Positions 45,003 through 54,848 are shown, counted from the stretch's first letter. The stretch: 64,000 nt of DNA from Betaproteobacteria bacterium Ga0077532 (GCA_001464895.1 LNEE01000038.1:1-64000), one strand, 5' to 3'. Program-made: numbers and translations. Notes: generated from the sequence alone by a model not told the origin.

Positions 45003-46391
45003 ATGCAGCAAGCCGCGCAGGCCACCGTACAGACCGTGATCGATGAACTCCGCGCCCTCCTGGGCGAACGTCTCTCGACGAGCAACGGTGTCCGCGACCA
45101 CCACAGCAAGGACGAGTCGTGGCACGTGCCGCACCGCCCGGATGCCGTGGCGTTTCCGAACACCACGGAGGAAGTCTCGGCGATCGTGCAGGTATGTGCG
45201 CGGCACCGAGTTCCGGTGGTGGCCTATGGGACGGGAACATCACTTGAGGGTGCAGTCATCCCGGAACACGGCGGGATCGTCGTGGACCTCGTCAACTTCG
45301 ACAAGGTGCTCAGGGTGAGCCAGGAGGATCTGGACGTCACCGTGCAGGCCCGCGTCACCCGGAAACAGTTGAACGAGCACATCCGGGACCTCGGCCTATT
45401 CTTCCCGATCGATCCGGGCGCCGACGCCTCGCTGGGCGGCATGGCGGCCACGCGTGCTTCCGGTACCAACGCCGTGCGCTACGGCACCATGCGCGAGAAC
45501 GTACTCGCACTCACGGTGGTGTTGGCGGACGGTCGGATCATCCGCACTTCCCGACGCGCCCGGAAGTCAGCCGCGGGTTACGACCTGACCCGCCTCTTCG
45601 TGGGCAGCGAGGGGACGCTCGGCATCATCACCGAGGTGACGCTTCGGCTCTTCGGCATTCCCGAGGCCATGGCGGCCGCCGTGGTGTCGTTCGACTCGCT
45701 CGCGGGTGCGATCGACACGGTGATCCAGACGATCCAGTTGGGTGTACCAGTGGCGCGGATCGAGCTTCTGGACGACGTCCAGATGGACGCGGTGAATCGC
45801 TTCTCGAAGCTCTCGTACCCGGTCAAGGACACCCTCTTCGTCGAGTTTCATGGCACCGAGGCCGGCGTGAAGGAGCAGGCGGAGATCGTCCAGGCCATCG
45901 CAGGCGACAACGGTGGTGGCGAGTTCAAGTGGGCCACGAAGCCGGAAGACCGTACCCAGCTCTGGACTGCACGCCACGACGTCACCTACGCGAACAAAGC
46001 CCTGCGCCCCGGCTGCGAGATCTGGGCGACCGATGTCTGCGTCCCGATCTCCCGGCTCGCCGAGTGCATCCTCGAAACGAAGGAAGACCTGAAGTCGAGC
46101 TTCCTCACCGCTCCGCTCGTCGGCCACGTGGGTGACGGCAACTTCCATCTGGGCTTCCTGATCAACCGAGACGATCCGAAAGAGATCGCCGAAGCAGAAC
46201 GCCTCAACGATCGCCTGGTGATGCGCGCGCTCGCGATGGACGGCACCTGCACAGGTGAACACGGCATCGGCCTCGGGAAGATGAAGTTCCTCACCGCCGA
46301 GCACGGCGAGGCGGTCAGCGTCATGCGCGACGTGAAGCGCGCTCTCGATCCCCTCGGGATCATGAACCCGGGCAAGATCTTCACGATGTAG
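45003..46391 (+). CDS. FAD-linked oxidase, GlcD/D-lactate dehydrogenase type
   Basis: A 462-residue flavoprotein of the vanillyl-alcohol-oxidase fold. The PCMH FAD domain has PVVAYGTGTSLEGAV, DPGADASLGGMAATRASGTNAVRYGTM and LFVGSEGTLGIITEVTL. The cap domain ends with the GHVGDGNFHL and GEHGIGLGKMKF substrate-site motifs. It oxidises D-2-hydroxy acids such as D-lactate or glycolate. The ATG at 45003 follows the terminator, so it is a separate transcript, perhaps with the Crp/Fnr gene 35 bp downstream. Confidence 0.92.
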   Translation: MQQAAQATVQTVIDELRALLGERLSTSNGVRDHHSKDESWHVPHRPDAVAFPNTTEEVSAIVQVCARHRVPVVAYGTGTSLEGAVIPEHGGIVVDLVNFDKVLRVSQEDLDVTVQARVTRKQLNEHIRDLGLFFPIDPGADASLGGMAATRASGTNAVRYGTMRENVLALTVVLADGRIIRTSRRARKSAAGYDLTRLFVGSEGTLGIITEVTLRLFGIPEAMAAAVVSFDSLAGAIDTVIQTIQLGVPVARIELLDDVQMDAVNRFSKLSYPVKDTLFVEFHGTEAGVKEQAEIVQAIAGDNGGGEFKWATKPEDRTQLWTARHDVTYANKALRPGCEIWATDVCVPISRLAECILETKEDLKSSFLTAPLVGHVGDGNFHLGFLINRDDPKEIAEAERLNDRLVMRALAMDGTCTGEHGIGLGKMKFLTAEHGEAVSVMRDVKRALDPLGIMNPGKIFTM

Positions 46392-46426
46392 CCGCCTGAC
46401 CTGGTCCTTTCCTCTCGGGCAGTCCC

Positions 46427-47053
46427 GTGTCCACCCCTCCGTCGCAACGCACTCTGGCCGAGCGCATCGCCGACCTCGGCCAGGCACGGGAGTATCCGCG
46501 CAGGACGGTCATCTTCCACGAAGGTGACCGCTCAGATCTGATCTACGTGGTGCTCTCCGGCCGCCTGGAGGTGTTCCTCGCCGACAGCGAGGGGCGTGAA
46601 ATCGTGATCAACGAGATGGGGCCCGGCGAACTGTTCGGTGAGATGTCGCTGGACGGAAATCCGCGCTCGGCCTCGGTCATAACCTCGCAACCCTCGCGCC
46701 TCTCCGTGGTGTCGCCCCAGGCGATCCGCGGACTGCTGGCCACCGACGCGGACGCCGCATTCGAACTGCTCGTGACCGTGATACGGCGCACGCGCAACGC
46801 CACCCGAGTGGCCGGCAGCCTCGCGCTGATGGATGCCTACGGACGTCTGTCGAGACTGCTCCTCGAACTGGCCCGTCCGGCGGACGGCATGCTGGTGATC
46901 GAGGACCCGCCCACCCAGCAGTGGATGGCCGACCGCATTGGCACGGGCCGCGAAATGGTGTCGCGGATCCTGACCGACATGCGGGTCAGCAGTTACATCG
47001 CCATCGAGAAGAACCGCATCATCATCTTCGACAGCCTGCCGCCGTCCCGCTGA
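46427..47053 (+). CDS. Crp/Fnr-family transcriptional regulator (first copy)
   Basis: A 208-residue regulator with a cNMP-binding beta barrel (EGDRSDLIYVVLSGRLEVFL and GELFGEMSLDGNPRSASV) and a winged helix at about 145-200 (QQWMADRIGTGREMVSRILTDM). No Cys cluster is present, so it is not a classical oxygen-sensing Fnr. The start is GTG. The second copy at 49917 is clearly a paralogue, sharing the DGREI/EGREI and FGEMSLDG motifs. Confidence 0.88.
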   Translation: MSTPPSQRTLAERIADLGQAREYPRRTVIFHEGDRSDLIYVVLSGRLEVFLADSEGREIVINEMGPGELFGEMSLDGNPRSASVITSQPSRLSVVSPQAIRGLLATDADAAFELLVTVIRRTRNATRVAGSLALMDAYGRLSRLLLELARPADGMLVIEDPPTQQWMADRIGTGREMVSRILTDMRVSSYIAIEKNRIIIFDSLPPSR

Positions 47054-47301
47054 GCCTCGACTCGAGGACTTGTGGCGCCGGCCCTTGCAGTCGTCCTTGA
47101 CGCCGCTCGCCGCGACTCCTGCACGAGAAGCCGCGCCGTCGATGCGTCACCACTTCGGGTTCTCCGAAGAAACCCTCCGGATCATCGTGTGAACACATAG
47201 CCTGTGTCGACGTCAGACTTCGGTCGACAAGAATGGCAATGACAGTGGCGCCATGACCTGCAACGCATCTGGCAGCCACGATGCACACAACGGAGGTTTC
47301 A

Positions 47302-47631
47302 ATGACATTGATCAAATTTTCGAACGCACTTGCAGTGGCCGCTCTTGCCATGAGCGCCACAGCTTCGTTTGCCAACGAATCGGACGCTCCGACAGCGGGT
47401 GCAAAGCCGATTCACACTGTGGCCGTGGGCGACAACATCGATCAACCGCTGACGACAACTCGCCATGCCGCCACATCCGATACCTCTCGGATTGCTGCAC
47501 CGCTCGTCGTATCGGAACGTCCGCCCCGTCCACCCGTCGCCATGACAAGAAGTCCAGGGCGCTCCGAAACAGCGGTGTCGCGCATCACGTCCAGACACAT
47601 TTTCCCGCCACGCGGTTTCCCACGGTGGTGA
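47302..47631 (+). CDS. Small exported protein of unknown function
   Basis: A 109-residue protein with a clear signal peptide (about 1-24, cleavage after SFA). The mature part is low-complexity and Pro/Arg/Thr-rich with no Cys and no domain that I recognise. GGAGG lies 5 bases before the ATG at 47302. A terminator follows. It is probably a single-gene unit. Confidence 0.65.
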   Translation: MTLIKFSNALAVAALAMSATASFANESDAPTAGAKPIHTVAVGDNIDQPLTTTRHAATSDTSRIAAPLVVSERPPRPPVAMTRSPGRSETAVSRITSRHIFPPRGFPRW

Positions 47632-47701
47632 AGGTAGCTAGCTAACGTAACGAGTGAAGGCGCTCCCGGGCCGGTTTTCTGGCCTTGGGAGTTGGCGTTG
47701 G

Positions 47702-47734
47702 GGGCGATGCCGGAAGCGGCGTCGCCCTTTTTTT
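47702..47734 (+). terminator. Rho-independent terminator
   Basis: Stem GGGCGATGCC / GGCGTCGCCC (47702-47711, 47718-47727, one G-T pair) is followed by seven T. It separates the small exported protein gene from the ABC transporter. Confidence 0.9.
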
Positions 47735-47774
47735 CGTCTGTGAAGCCAGTGCAGGTCGGTCGCATGCGGGTCGT

Positions 47775-48605
47775 ATGATCGGAGTTGCCCCTACATATCC
47801 GCCGCCCATGCCCACAAGCCGGTCGATCGAATCCGATAGGGAGACTCTGGCCTTTTCGCGTGGATCGCGCGTTGATCAGAGTCTCCCCGATGCAACGCCA
47901 GTGATCGACCTGAGCGGTCTGCGCTTTGCCTGGGACCCAGGCGCGGCGCCCATCCTGGTCATCGAATCCTTGCGCATCGATGCCGGTGAGCGCGTGTTCC
48001 TGCAAGGCGCAAGCGGCAGCGGGAAATCGACGCTGCTGGCGCTTCTGGCCGGGGTTGTGGTGGCCCAGGGCGGACAAGTCCGCGTGCTGGGCACCGACCT
48101 GGCAGATCTCAGCCCGGCCGCCCGCGACCGCTTCCGCGCGGATCACACGGGGATGATCTTCCAGATGTTCAACCTCGTCCCGTATCTCTCGGTGTTGGAG
48201 AACGTGCTGTTGCCGTGCGACTTCTCGCCCCGACGACGAGCGCGGGCGGAGGCCCGGGGCGGCAGCCCTCGGGCCGAGGCGTTGCGGTTGCTCGCGAGCC
48301 TGGGGCTCGATGGCCCGCAGTTGCTGGCGCGACAACCGGCCCAACTCTCCGTTGGCCAGCAGCAGCGAGTGGCGGCTGCGCGGGCACTTGTCGGCGCACC
48401 GGAATTGGTGATCGCCGATGAGCCGACCTCGGCCCTGGACGCCGACCGGCGCGACGCATTCTTGGATCTCCTGTTCCGCGAATGCGCCCGCGAGTCGACC
48501 ACGCTGCTCCTCGTGAGTCACGATGCCGCACTCGCACCGCGCTTCGACCGGCGCATCGCCTTCGCGGACATCAACGCGACCGCGGTCCGAAGCACCGCCG
48601 CATGA
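47775..48605 (+). CDS. ABC transporter ATPase, LolD/MacB type
   Basis: A 276-residue ATPase. Walker A GASGSGKST, signature LSVGQQQRVAAARAL and Walker B LVIADEPTSALD are intact. The N-terminal 40 residues are not conserved. The ATG at 47775 is one option; an ATG at 47808 removes 11 residues. Neither has a good ribosome binding site. The stop overlaps the permease start (ATGA). It powers an envelope-directed transporter of the MacB/LolCDE superfamily. Confidence 0.88.
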   Translation: MIGVAPTYPPPMPTSRSIESDRETLAFSRGSRVDQSLPDATPVIDLSGLRFAWDPGAAPILVIESLRIDAGERVFLQGASGSGKSTLLALLAGVVVAQGGQVRVLGTDLADLSPAARDRFRADHTGMIFQMFNLVPYLSVLENVLLPCDFSPRRRARAEARGGSPRAEALRLLASLGLDGPQLLARQPAQLSVGQQQRVAAARALVGAPELVIADEPTSALDADRRDAFLDLLFRECARESTTLLLVSHDAALAPRFDRRIAFADINATAVRSTAA

Positions 48606-49858
48606 TCGCTGTGCTCGCCCTGCGCAGCCTCCGGCACCGACGTGCGACGGCCGCGCTCACGGTCCTGTCGATCGCGCTGTCCGTGTTCCTGCTGCTCGCC
48701 ATCGAACGCCTCCGGGAGGAAGCGCGCGAGGGCTTCGCGGCCACGGTGTCCGGCACCGATCTCATCGTCGGTGCGCGCACGAGCGGCGTCCACCTCCTGC
48801 TCGCCACCGTCTTTCACGTGGGGGAGGCGGGCAGCGGCCTGCGCTGGTCCAGCTATCGCGCACTCGCCGGGCATCCCTCCGTGGCGTGGACCGTGCCGTT
48901 GACCCTGGGCGACTCCCATCGCGGCTTCCGAGTGGTCGGCACCACGGAGGGCTTCTTCGAACACTATCGGTACGGCCGCGCGGTCGCGCTTGCCATCTCC
49001 TCGGGCAGGATCTTCGCCGGCCCGCGCGAGGCGGTCCTCGGCGCCGAGACCGCCCGCCGGCTCGGCTACGCCCCGGGATCCAACTTGGTCCTCGCCCACG
49101 GCAGCGGTGACGACGGCTTCATGCCGCACGCCGACCGACCGTTCCGGGTGTCGGGCATCCTCGCCCCCACCGGTACGCCCGTCGACCGCACGGTGCTCGT
49201 GAGCCTGGAGGACATCGACGCACTGCACGCACCGGAGCGCATCGCGCAGTCGGACGATCCGCTCGCCGCGGCGCTGATGGCCGCGGAGCCGACTGCCGAA
49301 GCATCACGCACCATCACGGCGTTCCTGGTAGGTCTGCGGACGCGCACTTCGGCGCTGTCGATGCAGCGAGCGGTGAACACGTTCCCCGACGAACCGCTCA
49401 CCGCGATCCTGCCCGCAGCGACGCTCCAAGAGGTCTGGGCGCTGGTCGGTGTGGCGGAGCAGGCCTTGCGCGCAGTCTCGATCATGGCCGTCGTCGTGGG
49501 ACTCGCAGGCATGCTGGTGGCGCTGCTCACGGGCATCGCGGAACGACGCCGCGAGATGGCGATCCTGCGCTCCGTGGGCGCGCGTCCTTCCCAGGTGTTC
49601 GCACTGGTCGCCGGCGAGGCCGCCGCCCTGACGCTGACCGGCGTGATCGTCGGCGCGGTCGTGCTGCACGTCGCCCTGCCGCTGGCGCGTCCGTGGCTGG
49701 CGTCCCGCATCGGACTCGTCGTCGGCGGCGTCTGGCCTTCCGTGCTGGAATGGCAGTTGATGGCGCTCGTGTTCGTGGCGGGCAGTCTGGTGGGGATCCT
49801 GCCCGCGTGGCGCCTGTATCGGCACTCCGTGGCGGACGGGCTCTCGGTTCGCACATGA
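48602..49858 (+). CDS. FtsX-like ABC permease, MacB/LolC type
   Basis: A 418-residue permease. An N-terminal helix (about 18-35) precedes a periplasmic MacB core domain with MRWSSY-like segment and GSGDDGFMPHAD. Three C-terminal helices form the FtsX domain (EVWALVGVAEQALR, ERRREMAILRSVGARPSQVFAL). It starts within the ATPase stop. The substrate is unknown; such pairs often export lipids or metal-linked factors. A Crp/Fnr gene follows 58 bp downstream. Confidence 0.88.
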   Translation: MIAVLALRSLRHRRATAALTVLSIALSVFLLLAIERLREEAREGFAATVSGTDLIVGARTSGVHLLLATVFHVGEAGSGLRWSSYRALAGHPSVAWTVPLTLGDSHRGFRVVGTTEGFFEHYRYGRAVALAISSGRIFAGPREAVLGAETARRLGYAPGSNLVLAHGSGDDGFMPHADRPFRVSGILAPTGTPVDRTVLVSLEDIDALHAPERIAQSDDPLAAALMAAEPTAEASRTITAFLVGLRTRTSALSMQRAVNTFPDEPLTAILPAATLQEVWALVGVAEQALRAVSIMAVVVGLAGMLVALLTGIAERRREMAILRSVGARPSQVFALVAGEAAALTLTGVIVGAVVLHVALPLARPWLASRIGLVVGGVWPSVLEWQLMALVFVAGSLVGILPAWRLYRHSVADGLSVRT

Positions 49859-49916
49859 TCCCGCCCGCGACGACGCCCCGGCATATCCCGACAGATCCTT
49901 GAATGACGGCGCAACG

Positions 49917-50552
49917 ATGATCGAGAATCCGCTCCATCCCGCATCCCTGGTCGCCATCGGCCTCGTCCGCGCCCTGCCGCGCCGGACCGTCGTCTTCCAG
50001 GAAGGCGACGTGTCCGATCAGATCTATGGCGTCCTGTCGGGCCGGCTCAAGGTGTATCTCTCCGACGCGGACGGGCGCGAGATAGCCCTCGACCTGCTCG
50101 GCCCCGGTCAGATCTTCGGCGAGATGTCGCTCGACGGGCAGCCGCGCTCGGCGTCGGTGATGACCCTCGAACCCGCCCGGCTGGTGATCGTGCAGAGGCA
50201 AGCCTTCACCGACTACCTCGCCGCGAATCCGGCAGCATCGTTGGCACTGCTGATGACGGTGATCCGGCGCGCGCGGAATCTCACCGGACTCGCGGGGAGC
50301 CTGGCGCTTCTCGACGTCTATGGCCGCGTCGTGCGCACGTTGACCCTCGCGGCGTCCCGCGATGCGGCGGGACTGACGCTGCCGGACAGGATGACGCACC
50401 AGGAAATCGCCGCCCGGGCCGGGACAACGCGCGAGATGGTGTCGCGCATCCTCTCCGACATGCGCGCCAGCGGACTGCTCCGTATCGAAGCCGGGAGAAC
50501 CCTGCTCCACGAGGCCGTGGTCGAGCGCGACGACGCTGCACCCGCCCCCTGA
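49917..50552 (+). CDS. Crp/Fnr-family transcriptional regulator (second copy)
   Basis: A 211-residue regulator with the cNMP-binding barrel (EGDVSDQIYGVLSGRLKVYLS, FGEMSLDGQPRSASV) and a helix-turn-helix in which TREMVSRILSDMR is the recognition helix. It is a paralogue of the 46427 gene. The ATG at 49917 is preferred over TTG at 49899. Lying directly after the ABC pair, it may control that transporter. Confidence 0.88.
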   Translation: MIENPLHPASLVAIGLVRALPRRTVVFQEGDVSDQIYGVLSGRLKVYLSDADGREIALDLLGPGQIFGEMSLDGQPRSASVMTLEPARLVIVQRQAFTDYLAANPAASLALLMTVIRRARNLTGLAGSLALLDVYGRVVRTLTLAASRDAAGLTLPDRMTHQEIAARAGTTREMVSRILSDMRASGLLRIEAGRTLLHEAVVERDDAAPAP

Positions 50553-50564
50553 CCTTGGGGAGAC

Positions 50565-53500
50565 TCACGCGAGTCGCACGAGCAGCCGCTCCGCCTGAAC
50601 GAGGTCGTGCGTGTCCCGACCCTCGGTGAACCTCGCGATCAGCGGCTGCAGCACGGACCTCGCGCGCTCACCCAGGCCCTGTTCCGCCAGCAGCGCCGCC
50701 AGCGACGTGCCGCACCGCAGGGACCACGCGTGCGCCCGCTGTGCGACGGCGAAGTCGAGCGCGGACTGGTACGTCGCCAGCGCCTCGTCCGGCCGGCGCT
50801 GGCGTTCGAGGACCGAACCTCGAAGCCGCAAAATTTCTGCGAAATGCACGCGCTCCTCCCAACCGGGGCGCTGACACTGTTCGATCGACCTGTCGATCTC
50901 ACCGAGCGCCTCATCCAGGCGACCCATTGCCGAGAGGGACTCTCCAAGCACTGCCCGGGCATAGGGCACGCAGATGTGATGGTCGACCGTCGCGCGCCGC
51001 ATCAGCGAATCGCGCAGGATCGTTTCGGTGGTGCCCGGGCGCCCGAACCGTAATTCCGCGCAGGCACGGGGCAATGACGCCAGGCTCCCCGCGATGAACG
51101 GCAGCGCGCACCGCTCGGCGAGCCGCTCGGCCTCCAGAACGCGCTGCATGAGCTGCTCGGGCTCGCGCCGGTAGTCGAACACGAACGCGCCGTTGGTCAG
51201 AGCGAAGCCGAGGTCGAAGGGGTGTCCGCGGGCGCGCGCGTGCTCGTCCTTGGCGATCGCAGTCCGCACGGCGCGATCCGGATGACCGAGCATCCACTCC
51301 CAGTGCGCCGCGTAGCAGCCCACCTGGGTCTTGGGATCCGAGTTGATCCAGTCCGCGAGACGGCGATGGCGATCGGCCTGGTAGAGCCCCAGCACCCGGT
51401 CGCCTTCCGCCCGCGCCTCCTCGAGAGCGCCGAGCCAGAACGCCGAGATCATCCGCGCGAGCGACGCGCAGATCCGGAGGTCCTCGTCGTCGATCACCTC
51501 CGCCTCGGCCATCATCTCGCTGGCGAGCGCACGGGCCTCGGCGATGCGCCCGCGCGTCAGGCGATGCACCCAGAGCCCCCAGAGAATCCGTGCGGTGCGG
51601 TCCACCCGGCCCTGTCGGCGCGCGATGGCCAGCGCCGGTTGAAGACACTCCCCGACCTGCGCGGCGGACCAGCCGTGCAGGGCCATCCGGGACGTTCCCA
51701 GCGCCGAGCGGATCTCCAACTCCATGAGGTCGCGCTCCGGCCCCTCGGGCAGCGTCTCGTTCAACGTGAGCGCGCGCTCCAGATGAGCGATCGCCTCCGG
51801 CATCGCCGAACGGCGCATCGCGTGCTCCCCGGCGCGGTGCCACCAATGCACGGCGACGGAGGTCATGCCGGCTGCCGTGTAGTGGTGGGCAAGACGCTCG
51901 GGCGCGATGCCCTCCAGCGTACCCGTCCTGCTCAGGAGGACCCCCGCAATCTCCGCATGCAGCTCCTGCCGCTTCGACTTCAGCAGCGAATCGTAGGCGG
52001 CGTCCTGCACGAGCGCGTGCTTGAAGGTGTAAACGGCCTGCGGGATCGCGCCGCGCTGGAACACCAGTTCCGAGGCCACCAGGCGCTCCAGCGCGTCGTC
52101 GAGAGCGGCACCCTTCATCGGCGCGACGGCGGCCACGAGGTCGTAGGCGAAGTCGCGGCCGATGACCGCACCGATCTGCGCGATCTCCTTCACGGGAATG
52201 AGCCGGTCGAGCCGCGCCATCAGAGAATCGCGCAGCGTGGCCGGAATGGTCATGCGGTCCACGGACCGGGCATAGCGATAGTGGGTGCCGGCGTCCTCGA
52301 CGAGCCCGGACTCGAGCACGGCCTTCGTCAGTTCCTCCACGAAGAGCGGCACCCCGTCCGTCTTGTCGACGATCTGCCCGACGAGGTCTTCGGGCAACGG
52401 CTTGTCGGCCGTGATGCGCCGAACGAGGTGCCCGCTCTGCACCTGCGACAGCCGGGCGAGCAGCATTGGCGTGACATGCCGGCCGGTCCAGGCGGGCGTG
52501 AACTCGGGGCGGAAGCTCACGAGCAACAGCAGTGGCAGCGACTCGGTGCGGCGCAGGAGGAGATCGAGCAGTTCCAGCGTCGTGGGGTCCGCCCAGTGGG
52601 CATCCTCGAACAGCATCAGGGTGGGCCGCTCGCGCGCGATACCCGCCAGCGCGTCCACGAGCAGGCGCAGCGTCTCCTCCTTCTGGCGCTGGGGCGTGAC
52701 GTCCAGGGGGCCGAAGTGCGCATCGGCATCCAGGCTCAGCATCCGCGCCACGAGGTGGCAGTCGCGCGTGGAACGCTGCCACCGGCCCTCGAGGGTTTCC
52801 TCCAACTTGCGGATGCGCCCGGCGGGGTCGTCCGCGCGCGTGAAGCCGAGTGCACGCTCGAAGTGATCGATGACGGGATGCAGCGCGCTGTTCACGGAAT
52901 AGGGCGAGCACTGGAACTGCACCGGCTGCATGCCGTCGTCCGCCAGGCGCTCGCGCAGCGCGCGCATCGTCCGCGACTTCCCGATGCCCGGCTCGCCCGC
53001 GATCAGCACCGCCTGTCCGCGGCCGGCGCGCACGAGTTCCCAGCGATCGAGGAGCAGGCCGATCTCCTGCTCGCGGCCCACCAGGGGTGTCACACCGCCG
53101 CGCGTCGCCGCCTCGAACCGGCTCGCAGCGCCACTCGGGCCGAGCACCCGCCAGACCCGCACGGCGTCGCCGACGCCCTTCAATGTGGGGTGGCCGCGGT
53201 CTTCGTAGTCGAAGGCGCCCCCCGCCAGGACTCGCACGCGGTCGGTCACCAGCACCTCGCCGGGCGAGGCGATGGCCTGCAGCCTGTGGGCGAGATTCGG
53301 GGTGTCGCCAACGGCGCTCTTCTCGGGCGCGAGGATGTGCGACACGACCACCAGACCCGCCGAGATGCCGATGCGCACCTCCAGTCGCACCTGACCGTGG
53401 GGTGCCATCGCAACCAGCGACTCGATGATCGCGAGCCCGGCACGCACAGCCCGATCGGCCTCCGACTCGTGGGCGAGCGGATACCCGAAATACGCGACGA

Positions 53501-53942
53501 CGCCGTCGCCCTGGATCTGGGCGACGTAGCCCTCGTACCGCTGCACCGACTGCGCGACCGCACCGTGATAGGCGGCCATGATGGCCCGGAACTCCTCCAG
53601 ATCGAGCTCGCGCGATAGCCGGACCGAATCGACGAGATCGCAGAAGAGCACGGTGACCTGCCGACGCTCCCCGTCTGCCGTCGTGGACTCGATGGCCGGC
53701 GCCGCGCCTCCAGGATCGGACCGGCCGGCAACCCGCTCGACGATGGCCTTCAGCAGCCGCTTGCGGTGACCGAGCGACACGCCCAGCGTCTCGAGATCCG
53801 CCTCGGTCAGGGACTCGAGCACGTCGAGATCCACGTCGTTGCTCTCGAACGCGGGGCCGTACTGTCCCAGGCCCTGGCGCTCCAGCCACCCACGCACCGT
53901 CTCCATCGTGCCGGCGACCTCCTCCACACATCGATGATCCAT
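50565..53942 (-). CDS. SAM domain - class III cyclase - AAA ATPase - TPR protein
   Basis: A 1125-residue signalling protein. The SAM domain is at about 12-75 (VRGWLERQGLGQYGPAF). A class III adenylate/guanylate cyclase domain follows at about 95-285 (TVLFCDLVDS with metal Asp, QGDGVVAYFG). An AAA/LuxR-type ATPase comes next (GEPGIGKSRT, LMLFEDAHW), then TPR-like repeats to the C-terminus. Such proteins are thought to link ligand or protein binding to cAMP. The start at 53942 has GAGG 6 bases upstream; an ATG at 53906 is possible. It is convergent with the Crp/Fnr gene. Confidence 0.88.
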   Translation of the reverse strand: MDHRCVEEVAGTMETVRGWLERQGLGQYGPAFESNDVDLDVLESLTEADLETLGVSLGHRKRLLKAIVERVAGRSDPGGAAPAIESTTADGERRQVTVLFCDLVDSVRLSRELDLEEFRAIMAAYHGAVAQSVQRYEGYVAQIQGDGVVAYFGYPLAHESEADRAVRAGLAIIESLVAMAPHGQVRLEVRIGISAGLVVVSHILAPEKSAVGDTPNLAHRLQAIASPGEVLVTDRVRVLAGGAFDYEDRGHPTLKGVGDAVRVWRVLGPSGAASRFEAATRGGVTPLVGREQEIGLLLDRWELVRAGRGQAVLIAGEPGIGKSRTMRALRERLADDGMQPVQFQCSPYSVNSALHPVIDHFERALGFTRADDPAGRIRKLEETLEGRWQRSTRDCHLVARMLSLDADAHFGPLDVTPQRQKEETLRLLVDALAGIARERPTLMLFEDAHWADPTTLELLDLLLRRTESLPLLLLVSFRPEFTPAWTGRHVTPMLLARLSQVQSGHLVRRITADKPLPEDLVGQIVDKTDGVPLFVEELTKAVLESGLVEDAGTHYRYARSVDRMTIPATLRDSLMARLDRLIPVKEIAQIGAVIGRDFAYDLVAAVAPMKGAALDDALERLVASELVFQRGAIPQAVYTFKHALVQDAAYDSLLKSKRQELHAEIAGVLLSRTGTLEGIAPERLAHHYTAAGMTSVAVHWWHRAGEHAMRRSAMPEAIAHLERALTLNETLPEGPERDLMELEIRSALGTSRMALHGWSAAQVGECLQPALAIARRQGRVDRTARILWGLWVHRLTRGRIAEARALASEMMAEAEVIDDEDLRICASLARMISAFWLGALEEARAEGDRVLGLYQADRHRRLADWINSDPKTQVGCYAAHWEWMLGHPDRAVRTAIAKDEHARARGHPFDLGFALTNGAFVFDYRREPEQLMQRVLEAERLAERCALPFIAGSLASLPRACAELRFGRPGTTETILRDSLMRRATVDHHICVPYARAVLGESLSAMGRLDEALGEIDRSIEQCQRPGWEERVHFAEILRLRGSVLERQRRPDEALATYQSALDFAVAQRAHAWSLRCGTSLAALLAEQGLGERARSVLQPLIARFTEGRDTHDLVQAERLLVRLA

Positions 53943-54023
53943 GGGCGACCTCGAGACTGCGGAGGCCGCGGGGGCGCGGGTGTTCTCCGCGGCCCCCTTC
54001 GCGCTTCTGACGACTACCAATGA

Positions 54024-54848
54024 TTACTGGCGCTTCTCGATCAGCTTCGTATGCCCGAATACGAAGTTCACGTCCTTGCCCGAGTAGCCGTAGAGCAGCT
54101 TCTTCGGCTCCAGCTTCTTGAGTGGATGAGCGTCCGGAAGATTGATCTTCACCGACACCGGATCGGCCATGGTCACTCTACCGGTCCACGAGATCGGATG
54201 CATCACCAGTTCCGACGAGGCCGTCGCGTTCCCCATCATCGTGGGCATGTTGCGCAGCACGCCGTAGTGCAGCGTCCCTGCGGCCGCGGCGGCCTCGCCC
54301 TTGTTCATGATCTCCGAGGACAGGATCTCCTTGCCGTCCCGCGTACCTGCGCCGCGCATCTTCTTCCCGGACTCGGTGACGCGGGTCGTTCCCAGCCGGG
54401 GCGCGAAGCCCATCACCTCCCGCAGCGCCGCCACGGCTCGGTCCGGCGAGTACAGGCCCCACAGGAACCACCGGGCCTTGCCGCCGCCGGGATCGTCCAT
54501 GCCCTCGATCTCGGCGAAGACGTAGCTCGCCTCATATGGCGCGAGACCGGCGCCCTCGCGGACCACATAGTGGTTCATGCCCACCGTATTCGATGCCGCC
54601 GGCTTGATGCCGGGCGGCAGCAACGCTTCGATCGCGGCCCTGTCCGCTTCCCACACGATGACCATGTACTCGTCCACATTGGTCTGGAGAAAGGGCGGAT
54701 TCGGGTAGAGCGGGTCGAAGGCCGGCGCCGCGCTGAAGTTATCCGCGGCGACGACGGGCGGGGACAGCACGGCCGCGCAGGCGAGCGCGATCGTCAGCAG
54801 GCCGCGACGTACGATGCCTGGCCGCGGAAGGGCGGGGGAATGCGTCAT
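54024..54848 (-). CDS. Exported acetoacetate-decarboxylase-like protein
   Basis: A 274-residue protein with a signal peptide (about 1-34, PPVVA then A). The mature part resembles the ADC fold (EALLPPGIKPA, APYEASYVFAEIEG). The active-site Lys of true acetoacetate decarboxylase is not evident, and the enzyme is cytosolic elsewhere, so the function here is unknown. GGAG lies 7 bases before the ATG at 54848. It lies directly downstream of nothing on its strand and is divergent from the DUF3299 gene. Confidence 0.72.
   Translation of the reverse strand: MTHSPALPRPGIVRRGLLTIALACAAVLSPPVVAADNFSAAPAFDPLYPNPPFLQTNVDEYMVIVWEADRAAIEALLPPGIKPAASNTVGMNHYVVREGAGLAPYEASYVFAEIEGMDDPGGGKARWFLWGLYSPDRAVAALREVMGFAPRLGTTRVTESGKKMRGAGTRDGKEILSSEIMNKGEAAAAAGTLHYGVLRNMPTMMGNATASSELVMHPISWTGRVTMADPVSVKINLPDAHPLKKLEPKKLLYGYSGKDVNFVFGHTKLIEKRQ

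Noticed and set aside
51222..53618. 798-residue plus-strand frame across the cyclase-ATPase gene
   Set aside because: Antisense to a large gene with intact SAM, cyclase and ATPase motifs; composition is typical of codon-bias shadows.
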